The notes under the pieces are model-generated. The model made no database searches. It saw only the letters and a program-made list of their open reading frames with translations, and was not told where the DNA came from. Source: an uncultured Clostridia bacterium (GTDB lineage Bacteria > Bacillota > Clostridia > TANB77 > CAG-508). Taken from it: 15,216 nucleotides of DNA. Positions 7,821 through 15,216 of the stretch are shown in pieces; the first letter of the stretch is position 1, and each line of letters begins with the position of its first letter. The stretch lies in assembly GCA_947624925.1 (NCBI GenBank), contig CANQMG010000031.1, positions 1-15,216 on the forward strand, in the 5' to 3' direction. A program made the position numbers and the translations under genes.

Positions 7821-8171
7821 CTAAGCATTTTTTGCTATTTCTGCAATTTTTGTAAAAGCTTGTGCATCTGTTACAGCTATTTCTGCAAGCATTTTTCTGT
7901 TAATTGTAACATTTGCTTTTTTTAAGCCTGCTATTAATTTGCTATATGTTAAACCATTCATTCTTGCTGCAGCATTTATTCTTGTTATCCATAATTTTCT
8001 AAAGTTACTTTTTTTATCTCTTCTTGCTATATATGCATACATTCCAGATTTCATAACAGCTTGTTTAGCCATTCTATATCTGTATCTTTTAGCTCCATAG
8101 TATCCTTTAGCTTGTTTCAATATTTTTTTATGTTTTTTACGAGTTATTCTCGCTGTTTTTACTCTTGCCAT
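7821..8171 (-). CDS. rplT: 50S ribosomal protein L20
   Basis: Binds 23S rRNA early in large-subunit assembly, and in Firmicutes also binds the leader of its own operon to repress it. The 116-aa protein has the standard opening MARVKTARITRKKHKKILKQAKGY (visible in parts) and the C-terminal KLIAGLKKANVTINRKMLAEIA segment. The ATG at 8171 is used because AAAGGAG is 8 nt upstream and MARVK is the family start; an in-frame GTG at 8180 would add three residues and overlap that site's spacing. It is the third gene of infC-rpmI-rplT. Confidence 0.97.
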   Translation of the reverse strand: MARVKTARITRKKHKKILKQAKGYYGAKRYRYRMAKQAVMKSGMYAYIARRDKKSNFRKLWITRINAAARMNGLTYSKLIAGLKKANVTINRKMLAEIAVTDAQAFTKIAEIAKNA

Positions 8172-8221
8172 TTTTTTCACTCCTTTAAAATTTCAATTAA
8201 AAATTGTTCAATAATTATTTA

Positions 8222-8425
8222 CTAATTTCCATATGGCATTAATTTTTTTATGCCTTCTACAACTGTCTTATCAGCATAAGCATTTTGTATTTTACCAGAT
8301 TTTTTTTGTCTTCTAGTTTTATTTGCTAATAGATGTCTTCTATTAGATTTTGTTCTTTTTACTTTTCCTGTTGCAGTTAAACTATATCTTTTTTTAGCAG
8401 CTTTATTTGTTTTTAATTTTCCCAT
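8222..8425 (-). CDS. rpmI: 50S ribosomal protein L35
   Basis: A small, very basic large-subunit protein of 67 aa, close to the family length of about 65. The pattern MGKLKTNKAAKKRYSLTATG followed by GKVKRTKSNRRH and a C-terminal IKKLMPYG matches L35. A good ribosome binding site, AAAGGAG, precedes the ATG. It lies 19 bp after infC and 50 bp before rplT, the conserved order of this operon. Confidence 0.95.
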   Translation of the reverse strand: MGKLKTNKAAKKRYSLTATGKVKRTKSNRRHLLANKTRRQKKSGKIQNAYADKTVVEGIKKLMPYGN

Positions 8426-8444
8426 GTTGTACTCCTTTCTATTT

Positions 8445-8954
8445 TTATTTTTTTGATAAAATAATAAACATATTTTTTCCCTCTAATACTGGTTTTTTCT
8501 CTAGGTTTGCAATTTCTGATAATTCTTGTGCAAATTTATTTAAAATCGTTTCACCTTGTTTTATGTAGTTTAATTCTCTTCCTCTAAATCTAACAGTAAT
8601 TTTAACTTTATATCCATCTTGTATAAATTTGCTTGCATTTTTTAATTTAAAATTAAAATCATGTTCTTCAGTATTAGGCGTAATTCTTATTTCTTTGAGT
8701 TCTAAAGTTTTTTGTTTTTTCTTTGCTTCTTTTTCTTTTTTAGATTGCTCAAATTTATATTTTCCATAATCCATAATTTTGCATACAGGTGGATTTCCAT
8801 TTGGAGCAACTAAAACTAAATCTAAATTTTTTTCATAAGCAATTTCAATTGCCTCTTGTGTATTTTTAATTCCTAATTTTGTTCCATTTTCATCTATAAG
8901 CTGAATTTGTTGTAATCTTATTTGTTCATTTATAGGTAATTCTTGTTTTATAAT
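8445..8954 (-). CDS. infC: Translation initiation factor IF-3 (ATT start)
   Basis: IF-3 binds the 30S subunit, prevents premature joining of 50S and checks start-codon pairing. The reading frame opens at ATT (8952-8954), four nt after GGAGG; an adjacent ATA is the alternative. This gives 169 aa with both domains: an N-domain containing LPINEQIRLQQIQLIDENG and ANLDLV-like DLVLVAPNGNPPVCKIMDYGKY (ending near residue 66), and a C-domain with ELKEIRITPNTEEHDFNFK and KVKITVRFRGRE. The first ATG in frame (8774) is codon 61, lies inside the conserved MDYGKY motif and has no ribosome binding site, so starting there would delete the N-domain. Rare AUU starts are known for infC in other bacteria, where IF-3 itself lowers their use. 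Confidence 0.93.
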   Translation of the reverse strand: MIKQELPINEQIRLQQIQLIDENGTKLGIKNTQEAIEIAYEKNLDLVLVAPNGNPPVCKIMDYGKYKFEQSKKEKEAKKKQKTLELKEIRITPNTEEHDFNFKLKNASKFIQDGYKVKITVRFRGRELNYIKQGETILNKFAQELSEIANLEKKPVLEGKNMFIILSKK

Positions 8955-8963
8955 AACACCTCC

Positions 8964-9222
8964 ATATTTTTTAAAACATAGCGACTAGACGCTTTTTGTT
9001 CGTGCCATTTTGAGCTTTCCACTGAAAGTAGAAAATCTCAAATGCAATAGCAATTGTAGAATTTTATCTAATAAAAATTTCTTATTAGATAAAAAATTGA
9101 TTTGTTATAAAGAAACAAACCAATCCACTAAATATATTTTCATTATAAGTTTATATAATTAAAAATATTAACCTTTTTCTTTTCGATAAGGTGAGAAGCG
9201 GACGACTTCTTCTTAATTCACA
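8964..9222 (-). promoter_or_regulatory. Long structured infC leader, probable L20-binding leader
   Basis: About 260 nt of untranslated leader lie between the predicted transcription start and infC. In minus-strand RNA the 5' part forms a small hairpin AGAAG/CUUCU (9194-9210), then ACCUU/AAGGU (9171-9192). Further on come a perfect 13-bp stem (9062-9094, 7-nt loop) and a two-part hairpin (9009-9042: outer UUUGAG/CUCAAA, inner 7 bp). Position and early elements fit the L20 leader of Firmicutes infC-rpmI-rplT operons, where L20 binding represses the operon. The family match is from memory and is not proven here. Otherwise the interval 8955-9344 holds no gene. Confidence 0.6.
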
Positions 9223-9228
9223 CATAAT

Positions 9229-9257
9229 ATAATAAACTATTTTTATCTGAATGTCAA
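9229..9257 (-). promoter_or_regulatory. Sigma-A promoter of infC-rpmI-rplT
   Basis: On the minus strand a perfect TTGACA (9252-9257) and TATTAT (9229-9234) are 17 bp apart. A transcript starting near 9222 would carry the structured leader described for infC. Confidence 0.8.
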
Positions 9258-9344
9258 TATTTTTTTAAAAAATTTGTTTTTTAGGCTACAATTTTTTTTA
9301 ATAAAGCTGTAAAAAATTGTTCTAGGCTTTAATAAATATATTTT

Positions 9345-10274
9345 TTATGCCTTATTTGATGAGCCAAATACATCTCTTATTTTATGTTGAACAGTTTCTT
9401 TTATTAGCTGTCTTGCTGGCGTTAAATATTTTCTTGGATCAAATGCACTTGGATCTTCTGCAAATACTTTTCTAATACTTGCTGTCATTGCAAGTCTTAA
9501 ATCTGTATCTACATTTATTTTAGATACACCAGACATACTAGCTTCTTTTAAAATTTCATCTGGAACGCCCTTTGCACCAGGAATATTTCCTCCATATTTA
9601 TTACACATTTCCACAAGTTCCGGAATAACCGTAGATGCTCCATGTAATACTATTGGTGTATTAGGTATTTTTTCTTTTATTTGTTTTAATATATCAAATC
9701 TTAATTTTGCCTCTCCTTTAAATTTATATGCACCATGGCTAGTTCCAATTGCTATAGCCAATGAATCGCATCCTGTTCTTTCTACAAATTCTTTTGCCTG
9801 ATTTGGATCTGTGTACATTGCATCACTTGCTTCAACATTAACGTCATCTTCTATACCTGCAAGTTTTCCAAGTTCTGCCTCTACTACAACACCTTTTGAA
9901 TGTGCATAATCTACTACTTTTTTTGTAAGTTCAATATTTTCTTCAAAACTATACTTAGATCCATCTATCATTACTGATGTGAAGCCTAAATCTACACATT
10001 GTTTACATGTTTCAAAATCTGGTCCATGGTCTAGGTGTAAAACAATTGGTATATTTGTTTCTTCTACTGCAGCTTCTATCATTTTTTTCAAATATTTTGG
10101 TCTTGCATATTTAATTGCACTAGAAGATGCTTGTAAAATAACTGGTGAATTTTCTTCTGATGCAGCATCTACAATTGCTTGTATAATTTCCATATTGTTT
10201 ACATTAAATGCACCTATTGCAAACCCTTCCTTCATTGATTTTTCAAACATTTCTTTACTTGTTACTAATGGCAT
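9345..10274 (-). CDS. fba: Class II fructose-1,6-bisphosphate aldolase
   Basis: Reversibly cleaves fructose 1,6-bisphosphate into dihydroxyacetone phosphate and glyceraldehyde 3-phosphate; it is zinc-dependent and cytoplasmic. In the 309-residue sequence the class II signatures are complete: VLHLDHG (78-84, with Asp82 and zinc ligand His83), GTSHG (177-181, ligand His180), LHGAS (210-214, ligand His211) and NVDTD (254-258) for phosphate binding. AAGGAGGT precedes the ATG by 7 nt. The gene begins only 21 bp after the polysaccharide deacetylase and is probably on the same transcript as recD2 and the deacetylase. Downstream, before the infC promoter, an AT-rich region has pairing segments but no convincing terminator. 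Confidence 0.97.
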   Translation of the reverse strand: MPLVTSKEMFEKSMKEGFAIGAFNVNNMEIIQAIVDAASEENSPVILQASSSAIKYARPKYLKKMIEAAVEETNIPIVLHLDHGPDFETCKQCVDLGFTSVMIDGSKYSFEENIELTKKVVDYAHSKGVVVEAELGKLAGIEDDVNVEASDAMYTDPNQAKEFVERTGCDSLAIAIGTSHGAYKFKGEAKLRFDILKQIKEKIPNTPIVLHGASTVIPELVEMCNKYGGNIPGAKGVPDEILKEASMSGVSKINVDTDLRLAMTASIRKVFAEDPSAFDPRKYLTPARQLIKETVQHKIRDVFGSSNKA

Positions 10275-10295
10275 AATTTTTACCTCCTTAAAATT

Positions 10296-11213
10296 TTATT
10301 TCATTATATTATAAAAATTATCAAAAGTATATCCTTGTTCTTTTAGATAATTTATTACATCTGGTAATGTTTCATATGTTAATATTTTATCACTTGCATC
10401 ATGCATTAATATTACCACAGATTTTTTATTTTTAACAGTACTTTTTAATTTTTTTATTAATGATTCTTTTGTTGGAGTTCCAACTGCATCTTCTGTTAAT
10501 GCATTCCAATCTATATAAGCAATATTTTTTTCTTCTAATAACTTAGCTGCTTTCTTTTTTATTTTACTATACTTTCCTCCTGCTAAACCTCCTGGAAATC
10601 TAAATAAATAACTATTATAATCCTCATTTTCAATCGCTTTTTTAATACATTGTTCTGTCTTTTCATATTCTTCTAATACATTGTTTATATTACTATATAT
10701 TTTGCTATAATTATGAGAATAACCATGGTTTGCAATATAATGTCCTTCTTCATATTCTCTTTTTACTATAGAAGGATTTTTTTCCACTCTACTTCCTAAC
10801 ACAAAAAATGTAGCTTTAATATTATTTTCTTTAAGCAAATCTAATATAAGTGGAGTAACTGCTTCTGATGGTCCATCATCAAATGTTAAATATGCAATTT
10901 TCTTATCTACATTATATATATTATTTAAATCTTCTTTTGCCTTTTCGGAATAGTTTGGTAAATTATAACTTTTATTTTGCTCTGTAGCAATAGTTCCATC
11001 TTGTTGGCTTTCTATATTTTGCACGTTTTCGTTTTGAGTATATTTTAAACTTAAATAATATTTTTTAATTCTTTCATTATTATATTGTTTAGCGAAAACA
11101 ATTCCAGCAAGGCTAAATACTACAATAAATGTAATTGCGATTATAACTATTATTAATATTTTTGTTTTATTATTATTTTCATTTTGTTTAACTTTTATTA
11201 AATCTAATTTCAT
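10296..11213 (-). CDS. Membrane-anchored polysaccharide (probably peptidoglycan) deacetylase
   Basis: A NodB-family metal-dependent deacetylase, expected to remove acetyl groups from an amino sugar of a wall polysaccharide outside the membrane. The 305-residue protein has a short basic N-terminus, one membrane segment (about 18-41), a linker to about 100, and then the NodB domain. Its motifs are LTFDDGPS (109-116, Asp pair), HGYSH (163-167, two metal-binding histidines), RFPGG (205-209), DW (235-236) and ILMHD (268-272). All expected catalytic residues are there, so it should be active. The substrate is inferred: peptidoglycan is likely in a Gram-positive, but N-acetylglucosamine versus muramic acid cannot be decided. 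A modest AGAGG site lies 6 nt from the ATG, 16 bp after recD2. Confidence 0.9.
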   Translation of the reverse strand: MKLDLIKVKQNENNNKTKILIIVIIAITFIVVFSLAGIVFAKQYNNERIKKYYLSLKYTQNENVQNIESQQDGTIATEQNKSYNLPNYSEKAKEDLNNIYNVDKKIAYLTFDDGPSEAVTPLILDLLKENNIKATFFVLGSRVEKNPSIVKREYEEGHYIANHGYSHNYSKIYSNINNVLEEYEKTEQCIKKAIENEDYNSYLFRFPGGLAGGKYSKIKKKAAKLLEEKNIAYIDWNALTEDAVGTPTKESLIKKLKSTVKNKKSVVILMHDASDKILTYETLPDVINYLKEQGYTFDNFYNIMK

Positions 11214-11229
11214 GTTCAGCCTCTTACAA

Positions 11230-13437
11230 TTATATAGATAATTTAAATTCTAATCCTGTGTTTCTTTTTTTATTCTCCGCATTTTTTATCATATTATTAA
11301 TTATATTTTTGTTTCCTATAACTATTAACATTTTTTTTGCTCTTGTAATAGCTGTATATAATAAATTCCTTGTTAAAAGCATACTAGATGAATTTGTAAT
11401 TGGAAGAATTACAACATCGAATTCACTTCCTTGAGATTTATGTACAGTTATTGCATACGCATGTTCTATTTGCTCAATATCTTGAAATGGATACCACGAA
11501 ATTTTTTCATCATCAAATTTAATTCTTATTTGTTTTTCTACATCATCAATATTTTCTATTCTACCTAGTTCACCATTAAAAACTCCACTTCCATATTCAT
11601 TTTTATCATCTGTATGTCTTTCCCAATAAATATCATAATTATTTTTTATCTGCATTACTCTATCTCCAACTCTAAACGTCACTTGTCCAAATATTTTTTC
11701 ATCTTTATCACTTGTTTTAGGATTTAAAGTATCTTGCAAATATTTATTCAATTCTTTTGTACCAAGCATACCTCTTTTGGTTGGAGTGATAACTTGAATA
11801 TTTTCAAAAAAATTATAATTGCCATAATTTTTAAGTCTTTCCTTACTTAAGGATAAAACATTATATAATATTCTGTCTTGATTTGTTTCATCTATATAAA
11901 AAAAGTCATTTTTTAGAGATTTATCTTCATTAGATATAAACCATTCACCTTTATTAACCTGGTGAGCATTTAATACAATTTTGCTTAAAGCTGCTTGTCT
12001 AAATATTTTATCTAAATATACTGTAGCAAATTTTTCAGAATTTATTATGCTTTTTAAAACATTACCTGGACCAACTGATGGTAATTGGTCCACATCTCCA
12101 ACTAATATTAGTTTTGTTCCTAAATATATTGCTTTTAATAGATAGTTCATTATAAAAATATCAACCATTGAAACTTCATCTACTATAACAATATCTGCAT
12201 CTAGTGGAGCTATATCATAATCTACATCCTCTATTTCGACTTCATCTTTCATTTTTCCTATCTCTAATAATCTATGAAGTGTTTTAGCCTCTTTATTAGT
12301 AGCCTCTGTCATTCTCTTAGCAGCTCTACCTGTGGGAGCACAAAGTGCAACTTTTCTTCCATGTTTTTCAAATAATTCTATTATTGTTTTTATAACTGTA
12401 GTTTTACCTGTACCTGGTCCACCAGTAATAATGCATACATTGTTTTCATTTACATCTTTAATAGCTTGAATTTGTTTTTCAGATAAAATAATATCTGAGC
12501 TTTGTTCTATAAGTTTTAATTCTTTATTAATATTAGAAACCTTTTTTATATTTTTTGCATTATTTAAAATAATAAGTTTTTCAGCAATGTTTTGTTCTGC
12601 TTTATAAAATGGATATAAATATACCCATTCTTCATCATTTCTTTTTTCAATAATAATTTCTTTATTAACATTTAAATCAATTAAAGCTGTATCAATATAC
12701 TCTTCTGTTACTGATAGTAGCCCTTCAGCATATTGTACTAAATTATCTTTTAAAACACAAGTATTTCCATTATATGTTGCAAGCATTAAACTATGTTTTA
12801 TTCCACTTTTTATTCTTTTTTCATTATTGTATTCAATTCCATAATCTAATGCCATTTTATCTATTTGTTTAAAATCTACACCCTTTACTAAATCTACTAA
12901 AATATATGGATTAGCTTCTATTTCTTTTATAGTATTTTCACCAAGTTTTTTATATATTCTCTTTGCACTACTAACTGGAATTTTAAATTTATCTAAGAAA
13001 CCAACGATTTGCCACAATTCAAAATTTTCATTAAATGAATTAGACATTTCTATTGCTTTTTCCTTGCTTATTCCTTTTATAGTAGAAAGTTTTGTTGGCT
13101 CAAATTTAAATACAGATATTGTATCATCTCCAAAAGCCTTTACAATTTTTCTTGCAGTTGCCTCACCTATTCCTTTTATATTTCCGCTTGCCAAATATCT
13201 TTCTAAAGCCTCCAAGGTTTCTGGCATAATTTTTTCAAATGTATCTACCTTAAACTGTTCACCATATTCTTGATGAACAACAACTTTTCCATAAACTTTT
13301 AAATTATCTCCAAGATTTACAAAAGGAAGATATCCAACTATTGTAATAATTTCCTCTTCGGTTTGAAGATTTGCAATTGTATAACTATTTATTTCATTTT
13401 GATATATAACATCAACTACTTCGCCTTTAAGTTCCAC
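11230..13437 (-). CDS. recD2: RecD2-type ATP-dependent DNA helicase
   Basis: A superfamily 1B 5'-3' DNA helicase found in bacteria whose RecD is not part of RecBCD; in Bacillus it supports replication fork progress and repair. The 735-aa length suits the family (about 715-800). The N-terminus has an OB-like start and helix-hairpin-helix repeats (KGIGEATARKI, about 88-98; TIKGISKEKA, about 119-128). The helicase motifs are intact: Walker A GGPGTGKTT (339-347), APTGRAAKR (367-375), Walker B VDEVSMVD (419-426), LVGDVDQLPSVGPG (445-458), FRQ (479-481), VHKSQGSEFD (665-674) and YTAITRAKK (694-702). Translation begins at GTG, six nt after AAAGGTGA. It heads the cluster with the deacetylase and fba. 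Confidence 0.96.
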   Translation of the reverse strand: MELKGEVVDVIYQNEINSYTIANLQTEEEIITIVGYLPFVNLGDNLKVYGKVVVHQEYGEQFKVDTFEKIMPETLEALERYLASGNIKGIGEATARKIVKAFGDDTISVFKFEPTKLSTIKGISKEKAIEMSNSFNENFELWQIVGFLDKFKIPVSSAKRIYKKLGENTIKEIEANPYILVDLVKGVDFKQIDKMALDYGIEYNNEKRIKSGIKHSLMLATYNGNTCVLKDNLVQYAEGLLSVTEEYIDTALIDLNVNKEIIIEKRNDEEWVYLYPFYKAEQNIAEKLIILNNAKNIKKVSNINKELKLIEQSSDIILSEKQIQAIKDVNENNVCIITGGPGTGKTTVIKTIIELFEKHGRKVALCAPTGRAAKRMTEATNKEAKTLHRLLEIGKMKDEVEIEDVDYDIAPLDADIVIVDEVSMVDIFIMNYLLKAIYLGTKLILVGDVDQLPSVGPGNVLKSIINSEKFATVYLDKIFRQAALSKIVLNAHQVNKGEWFISNEDKSLKNDFFYIDETNQDRILYNVLSLSKERLKNYGNYNFFENIQVITPTKRGMLGTKELNKYLQDTLNPKTSDKDEKIFGQVTFRVGDRVMQIKNNYDIYWERHTDDKNEYGSGVFNGELGRIENIDDVEKQIRIKFDDEKISWYPFQDIEQIEHAYAITVHKSQGSEFDVVILPITNSSSMLLTRNLLYTAITRAKKMLIVIGNKNIINNMIKNAENKKRNTGLEFKLSI

Positions 13438-13469
13438 TAAATTTCACCTTTTACATAAAATATATAAAT

Positions 13470-13498
13470 AGTTTATCATATGTTATTTTTTTAGTAAA
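13470..13498 (-). promoter_or_regulatory. Possible recD2 promoter
   Basis: On the minus strand TTTACT (13493-13498) and TAAACT (13470-13475) are 17 bp apart, about 33 bp before the recD2 start. Both boxes have two mismatches, so the call rests mainly on spacing and position. Confidence 0.35.
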
Positions 13499-13568
13499 GA
13501 TTAAATTAAATAAATTCTTTTGTGATTATTTTATAACAAGCTTATCTAATATTACATAAATACAGCAA

Positions 13569-13598
13569 AATACAGGTAACATTGCTATCACCTGTATT
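13569..13598 (-). terminator. Terminator hairpin after the pilin-like gene
   Basis: A perfect 9-bp stem (AATACAGGT with ACCTGTATT) and a 12-nt loop begin about 28 nt after the stop codon of the pilin-like gene. In minus-strand RNA the stem ends in a short U-run (UUUU including stem bases), giving a plausible intrinsic terminator that separates this gene from recD2. Confidence 0.6.
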
Positions 13599-13626
13599 AT
13601 TACTTTTAAATATTTTTTTATTTGGT

Positions 13627-15018
13627 CTATTCGTAGTCACTAATGTTAATTGTAACAACAGGACGAACATAGTAGGTTAATGACCTACCACGTCCATAGC
13701 TACTAGGACCATTGATTAACCCTACTTCTCCAGAATCGTTATGGAATCTATTTAATTTACTATAATAATGAGTTACATCTAATGTAAAGCTATTCTCACC
13801 TAGTTCTGCATATCTAGAGGCTATCCAATAACCTTCAGTTGCATTAGTTCCTTCAATTTTAAAATATAATAGTCTAATATAATCATCTAAGTAATATTCA
13901 TCTCCTAGTTTTATTTCTTCGTACGTTCCCATAGAGAACGTTCCAGAAGTATCTGTTTTAGCACCTACACTTCTTACACCTGTAACTTTATATTTTTTGC
14001 TATCTGTAGTAAATTCTCTATTAGTTATAAGTTCATTACAATAATTATTTATAATATTTATTGCATCGTTATATTGATTAATTGCCTCTGTTGCATTCTC
14101 ATTTGCACCAACAAATTTTAATCCTGTATCATTTTCTTTTTTTAGCGCATCTGGACATACTATATCAACTGTTCCATCTTCATTATCATTTATAATTGTC
14201 CATTCCTTTTCATTTTCTTTTTTTCCATCATAGCTATATTTTATTTTTTCTCCTTCTCTTCCCTTTGGCTCATAAATACATACTGGCGGATCCACAGTTT
14301 CATATGTTTCAGCATCATAATCAACTATTACTTTAATTCTATATATTTTTTTATTGTATATTATATATAAATATCTAATAGATTCATCATTATCATCCGT
14401 TGTCGCAAACGAATATCCATCACTCTCTTTTAAAAATTCCACCTGCTCACTTATATCTTCTTCCATTTCTTTATCTGGTAAAAATTCTTCTTGAGATAAA
14501 TCACATATCTCTTGTAAAGACCTTCCAGTCTTTTTTTCGCCAAGCAAATATCTTTCTAATAATTCCTCCTCTTCGTCTTTTGGTGGTACAGGTCCTGGAC
14601 CTTTTCCTGGTCCTGTTATATTTCCATTTTTATCTACTGTATATACATTTCCATTTGGAAATATTACTGTCCAACTACCAGTTTTACTATCTTGTTTTAC
14701 GTTATCTGTCCCATCTACTTTTAAGGTTACATCAGATTTTTCTGTTGCTTTATCCATTGCATATTCTCCATATGCTAATTCTATTGCCTCTTTTTCTGCC
14801 TCTATTTGATATTGGTCTACTGCAGTTTCTGCGTGTTTTATTATGTTTTCTCTCATTATATAACTTATGCTTACCATTGCTAATATTAATAATATTATTA
14901 TTGTTAATATTAGCGCAATTAGAGTTATACCTGATTTAGATGTTAGAAATTTGTTGTTAGATTTTGAATTAACAAATGAATTTTTAGTTTTTTTATTTTT
15001 CCTTTCTTTTTTATTCAT
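13627..15018 (-). CDS. Prepilin-like surface protein with DUF6273-like C-terminus
   Basis: A 463-residue protein with a type IV prepilin-like N-terminus. A Lys/Asn-rich leader of 30 residues ends in SKSG, followed by ITLIALILTIIILLILAMVS (31-50); cleavage by prepilin peptidase would fall after Gly30. Position 5 of the mature form is Ala, not the usual Glu. A helix continues to about 92, then a small beta-like segment (98-135), a Gly/Pro linker (136-146) and an acidic region. The C-terminus (about 395-463: GYWIASRYAEL ... YYVRPVVTINI) resembles the clostridial domain ending in a WLRS...RPVV pattern, from memory DUF6273. Likely surface-exposed and membrane-tethered; role unknown. AAAGGAGGA lies 5 nt before the ATG. 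No pilus assembly gene is in the window. Confidence 0.85.
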   Translation of the reverse strand: MNKKERKNKKTKNSFVNSKSNNKFLTSKSGITLIALILTIIILLILAMVSISYIMRENIIKHAETAVDQYQIEAEKEAIELAYGEYAMDKATEKSDVTLKVDGTDNVKQDSKTGSWTVIFPNGNVYTVDKNGNITGPGKGPGPVPPKDEEEELLERYLLGEKKTGRSLQEICDLSQEEFLPDKEMEEDISEQVEFLKESDGYSFATTDDNDESIRYLYIIYNKKIYRIKVIVDYDAETYETVDPPVCIYEPKGREGEKIKYSYDGKKENEKEWTIINDNEDGTVDIVCPDALKKENDTGLKFVGANENATEAINQYNDAINIINNYCNELITNREFTTDSKKYKVTGVRSVGAKTDTSGTFSMGTYEEIKLGDEYYLDDYIRLLYFKIEGTNATEGYWIASRYAELGENSFTLDVTHYYSKLNRFHNDSGEVGLINGPSSYGRGRSLTYYVRPVVTINISDYE

Positions 15019-15053
15019 TTTTTCCTCCTTTGATTTCTTATTTTTTATATTAA

Positions 15054-15078
15054 TTAAATCTATAAAGATTTAAAATCT
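15054..15078. repeat. Overlapping inverted repeats upstream of the pilin-like gene
   Basis: Three half-sites alternate: TTAAATCT (15054-15061) and AGATTTAA (15066-15073) form a perfect 8-bp inverted repeat with a 4-nt gap, and AGATTT (15066-15071) also pairs with AAATCT (15073-15078). They lie 36-60 bp before the start codon and could overlap a weak promoter (TTGTTA, 16 bp, TATAGA on the minus strand). They may be an operator or a 5'-UTR hairpin. Confidence 0.4.
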
Positions 15079-15216
15079 AATAACAATTTTAATTTTTAAT
15101 TTGTCCATTTCTTAACATAAAATTTTATTCTATTTTATCTTTAAGGAGCCTTGGTGTCGCAACTTACGATTTATAATTTATTAATATATGTGTAGTTTAA
15201 AATAAAATAACAAATA

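Noticed and set aside
8445..8774. Short 109-aa protein starting at the ATG 8774
   Set aside because: It is the IF-3 C-terminal part; the conserved N-domain continues upstream in frame to an ATT start with a good ribosome binding site.
9258..9344. Terminator after fba
   Set aside because: Segments ACAATTTTTT/AAAAAATTGT and AAAGC/GCTTT can pair, but the stems are AU-rich or short with long loops and have no clean U-run, so no terminator is called.
14400..14939. 179-aa plus-strand frame within the pilin-like gene
   Set aside because: Leu/Ile/His-rich antisense of a gene with a clear prepilin N-terminus and a strong ribosome binding site.
15143..15216. tRNA 3' end or attachment site, suggested by CGACACCA on the minus strand
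   Set aside because: No T-arm (GGTTCGA-type) or acceptor pairing is present upstream of it.

Overview
The window is very AT-rich. Every convincing gene is on the minus strand, and almost all have strong AGGAGG-type ribosome binding sites. With a sporulation-type sigma-H, a RecD2 helicase, an infC-rpmI-rplT operon behind a long leader and a clostridial pilin-like secreted protein, this points to a low-GC, probably spore-forming Clostridia genome (Firmicutes/Bacillota), perhaps an uncultured gut lineage. The species cannot be named from the sequence. The content is mostly chromosomal housekeeping; I see no phage, CRISPR array, tRNA or complete insertion sequence.

Layout in transcription order, from high to low coordinates. 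15216-13569: an AT-rich upstream region with overlapping inverted repeats, a gene for a 463-aa prepilin-like protein, and its terminator hairpin. 13498-9345: a tight cluster of recD2 (DNA helicase), a membrane-anchored polysaccharide deacetylase and fba (class II fructose-bisphosphate aldolase), with 16- and 21-bp gaps. 9257-7821: a consensus promoter, a leader of about 260 nt that looks like the L20-binding autoregulatory leader, then infC (ATT start, so easily truncated in annotation), rpmI and rplT. 7771-7062: sigH with its own near-perfect vegetative promoter, followed by a long terminator hairpin. 6945-4540: pyrG (CTP synthase) and an L,D-transpeptidase, separated by a hairpin whose 3' arm contains the transpeptidase ribosome binding site. 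4539-4180: a 360-bp gene-free AT-rich stretch holding a compact cluster of three DnaA-box-like 9-mers. 4179-3799: a small rhodanese. 3786-233: a promoter, 6-phosphofructokinase and a 766-aa protein I do not recognise. 232-1: no gene, but a GC-rich palindromic repeat.

Functionally, the window combines glycolysis (pfk, fba), nucleotide supply (pyrG), translation (infC, rpmI, rplT), DNA maintenance (recD2), cell-wall modification (deacetylase, L,D-transpeptidase) and developmental control (sigH). The least explained items are the 766-aa protein behind pfk, the DnaA-box cluster away from any replication gene, the hairpin over the transpeptidase ribosome binding site, and the pilin-like protein. 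I found no clear new multi-gene system.
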